In this document: piece by piece, positions 63,104 to 64,000 of the stretch
Layout of the letters: the number at the start of each line of letters is the position of its first letter
Numbering within the stretch: the first letter of the stretch is position 1
Origin: Nocardia amamiensis
GTDB lineage: Bacteria; Actinomycetota; Actinomycetes; Mycobacteriales; Mycobacteriaceae
Length of the DNA stretch: 64,000 bases
Assembly: GCF_015477605.1 (NCBI RefSeq)
Contig: NZ_JADLQX010000010.1
Span: forward strand, 124,001-188,000
Direction of reading: 5' to 3'
The notes under the pieces: model-generated
The model's input: the letters and a program-made list of their open reading frames with translations, nothing else
Told to the model about the DNA's origin: nothing
Database searches by the model: none
Made by a program: the position numbers and the translations under genes

Positions 63104-63568
63104 ATGAGCGTCACGACTGAATCCAGTCACGAAACCAAGCCCCAGCGTCACAAGGTCACCGGCGATGTCCATCTGCTGCTGCGCCGCGGTAACGAAGTGC
63201 TGTTCGGTCAACGACAGAACACCGGATTCGAAGATGGGGCATGGCATTTGCCCTCGGGGCACCTTGAGGCCGGCGAATCCGTCATCGACGCTCTGATCCG
63301 TGAAGCCGAAGAAGAGATCGGCGTGACGATCGCTCCGGCTGATGTGCAGTTCAGCCACATCATGCACAACTCGTCCTCGGGCGGCCGGATGGCGTTCTTC
63401 TTCACCGTGCGCAGTTGGCAGGGTGAACCCACCAACCTGGAGCCGGACAAGTGCAGCGCGCTTGAGTGGTTCGCGGCAGATGCCCTGCCCGACCACATGA
63501 TTGACTACTGCAGCACAGCCATGCAGCACATCGCCAAGAGCACACCTTTCTCGGTCTACGGCTGGTAG
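63104..63568 (+). CDS. Nudix hydrolase, possibly Pif-like transfer-immunity factor
   Basis: A 154-aa Nudix protein. The Nudix box is complete: GHLEAGESVIDALIREAEEEIGV. GDVHLLLRRGNEVLFGQRQ and the DGAWHLPSG strand precede it. The pSAM2 element of Streptomyces encodes a Nudix protein, Pif, that blocks redundant transfer into cells already holding the element. Family and element context make a similar role plausible here, but a housekeeping nucleotide hydrolase is equally possible. The PfkB gene follows directly. Confidence 0.9.
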   Translation: MSVTTESSHETKPQRHKVTGDVHLLLRRGNEVLFGQRQNTGFEDGAWHLPSGHLEAGESVIDALIREAEEEIGVTIAPADVQFSHIMHNSSSGGRMAFFFTVRSWQGEPTNLEPDKCSALEWFAADALPDHMIDYCSTAMQHIAKSTPFSVYGW

Positions 63569-63573
63569 TGGTG

Positions 63574-64000
63574 ATGGCGGCATGTGCTGACGGCCCGATC
63601 GTCTGTGTTTCATATCTTGCCCTGGCCGAACTTTGGAGCGTGCCGCTGTTTCCGGTTGCCAACCACGGTGCCGAGGTTCGGGCCACCGAGCAGTCCATCG
63701 CTGCCGATGGCCCGATGGCCGCAGCGGTGCTAGCGGCATTGGATGCGCCAACCACTCTCGTAGGCAACGATATTGGTGACGATGAGGACGGCCGGATTGT
63801 CCGAACCTGGTTGAGGCGCCGCAATGTCACGACGACCGCCATGTCCGATCCCGGAGTCGTCACGCCATGGATCGTGGTGATTGCTGATCAGCACCACACC
63901 CGGACCTGGTTCGCGCATCTGCCGGGGGTGGTGGAACAGCTCGCCGCTGTCGACCTGTCACCAATCGCCACGGCATCGTTCGTGTACGTCGATGCCTACC
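63574..64000 (+). CDS. PfkB/ribokinase-family kinase, N-terminal part
   Basis: The start is ATG 63574, with GTG codons at 63571 and 63568 also in frame, the last overlapping the Nudix TAG. The visible 142 residues have the ribokinase-fold opening (AELWSVPLFPVANHGAEV, then AADGPMAAAVLAALDAPTTLVGNDIGDDEDGRIVRTWLRRRNVTTT). The first beta-strand, the G-x-G-type sugar region and the DD pair are typical. The ATP-binding end is past the window. It is probably an operon with the Nudix gene. Confidence 0.7.
   Translation, partial: MAACADGPIVCVSYLALAELWSVPLFPVANHGAEVRATEQSIAADGPMAAAVLAALDAPTTLVGNDIGDDEDGRIVRTWLRRRNVTTTAMSDPGVVTPWIVVIADQHHTRTWFAHLPGVVEQLAAVDLSPIATASFVYVDAY

Larger units (their letters stand above)
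45386..64000. mobile_element. Integrative (conjugative-type) element inserted at tRNA-Pro; right end outside the window
   Basis: Starting at the 3' half of tRNA-Pro, the gene content changes abruptly to two recombinases, excisionase-like and XRE regulators, an MT-A70 methyltransferase, a replication-relaxation protein, a VirD4/TraD-like ATPase, small coupled genes and envelope proteins. Cargo of lower GC follows. Host-type genes do not return before 64000. I did not find a second copy of the tRNA 3' sequence, so attR must lie further right. Classification as an ICE/AICE is inferred from the integrase, replication and DNA-transfer modules. Confidence 0.85.

Noticed and set aside
45424..64000. 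Search for attR, a second copy of the tRNA-Pro 3' end
   Set aside because: No matching GGTTCAAATCCTGTCAGCCC copy was found by eye, so the right end is taken to be beyond the window.
1..64000. CRISPR arrays or rRNA operons
   Set aside because: No regularly spaced direct repeats with unique spacers and no rRNA-like segments were seen.

Overview
The window is 64 kb of high-GC actinobacterial DNA. Gene content points to Nocardia or a close relative in the Mycobacteriales: a G-protein conservon with P450s, F420-type LLM oxidoreductase, Hsp18-like small heat-shock protein, Rv2629/Balon-like protein, FAAL-linked type I PKS, and an actinobacterial integrative element in a tRNA gene. No rRNA or CRISPR array was seen. 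Identifications rest on motifs read by eye; no database search was possible.

Chromosomal part, 1-45346. (1) 1-7.4 kb: ordinary regulatory and metabolic genes (TetR tail, TetR with a palindromic operator and a divergent alpha/beta hydrolase, large GT-C/YfhO-like membrane protein, MerR plus LLM oxidoreductase, two FMN split-barrel proteins). (2) 7.4-17.1 kb: a conservon on the minus strand, cvnA-cvnB-cvnC-cvnD followed by five P450 genes. Three P450s lack the K-helix ExxR motif (CYP157-like) and two are normal (CYP154-like). The two inner CYP157-like genes each begin inside a decayed copy of the cvnD 3' end, so the P450 block grew by tandem duplication. (3) 17.5-26.6 kb: SRPBCC protein, DHA2 exporter, DapA-like lyase with divergent LysR, EthD-like protein, MFS sugar-type transporter, and a one-pass membrane protein with a periplasmic-binding-type ectodomain. 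(4) 27-34 kb: a stress/dormancy-flavoured stretch (KGG-type small protein, Balon-like ribosome factor, PAS-ANTAR regulator, SDR, Hsp20, small acidic proteins, DUF2231 membrane protein). (5) 33.9-45.0 kb: secreted type-B carboxylesterase; a three-gene lipid assembly line (FAAL, free ACP, KS-AT-ACP-AONS megasynthase) expected to make an alpha-amino-ketone, sphingoid-base-like lipid; NYN-domain protein; subtilisin-family protease.

Mobile part, 45347-64000 and beyond. tRNA-Pro(GGG) marks the left end of an integrated conjugative-type element. Reading away from the tRNA: a large serine recombinase broken by a one-base frameshift whose 3' end reads antisense into the tRNA; a tyrosine integrase with an unusual C-terminal extension that carries repeats and a long palindrome; an excisionase-like protein; an XRE regulator; a ribbon-helix-helix-like protein; an MT-A70 methyltransferase; a replication-relaxation protein; a VirD4/TraD-like ATPase; several small proteins including an 18-codon leader; a coiled-coil membrane protein; and an OmpA-domain lipoprotein. 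Many genes overlap by 4 bp (ATGA/GTGA/TTGA), indicating translational coupling.

The element carries cargo of visibly lower GC: a 179-aa protein and a 983-aa STAND/NB-ARC NTPase behind a repeat-rich control region, a good anti-phage defence candidate. Further right come three small coupled genes, a Nudix protein reminiscent of pSAM2 Pif, and the start of a PfkB-type kinase. The right attachment site lies outside the window.
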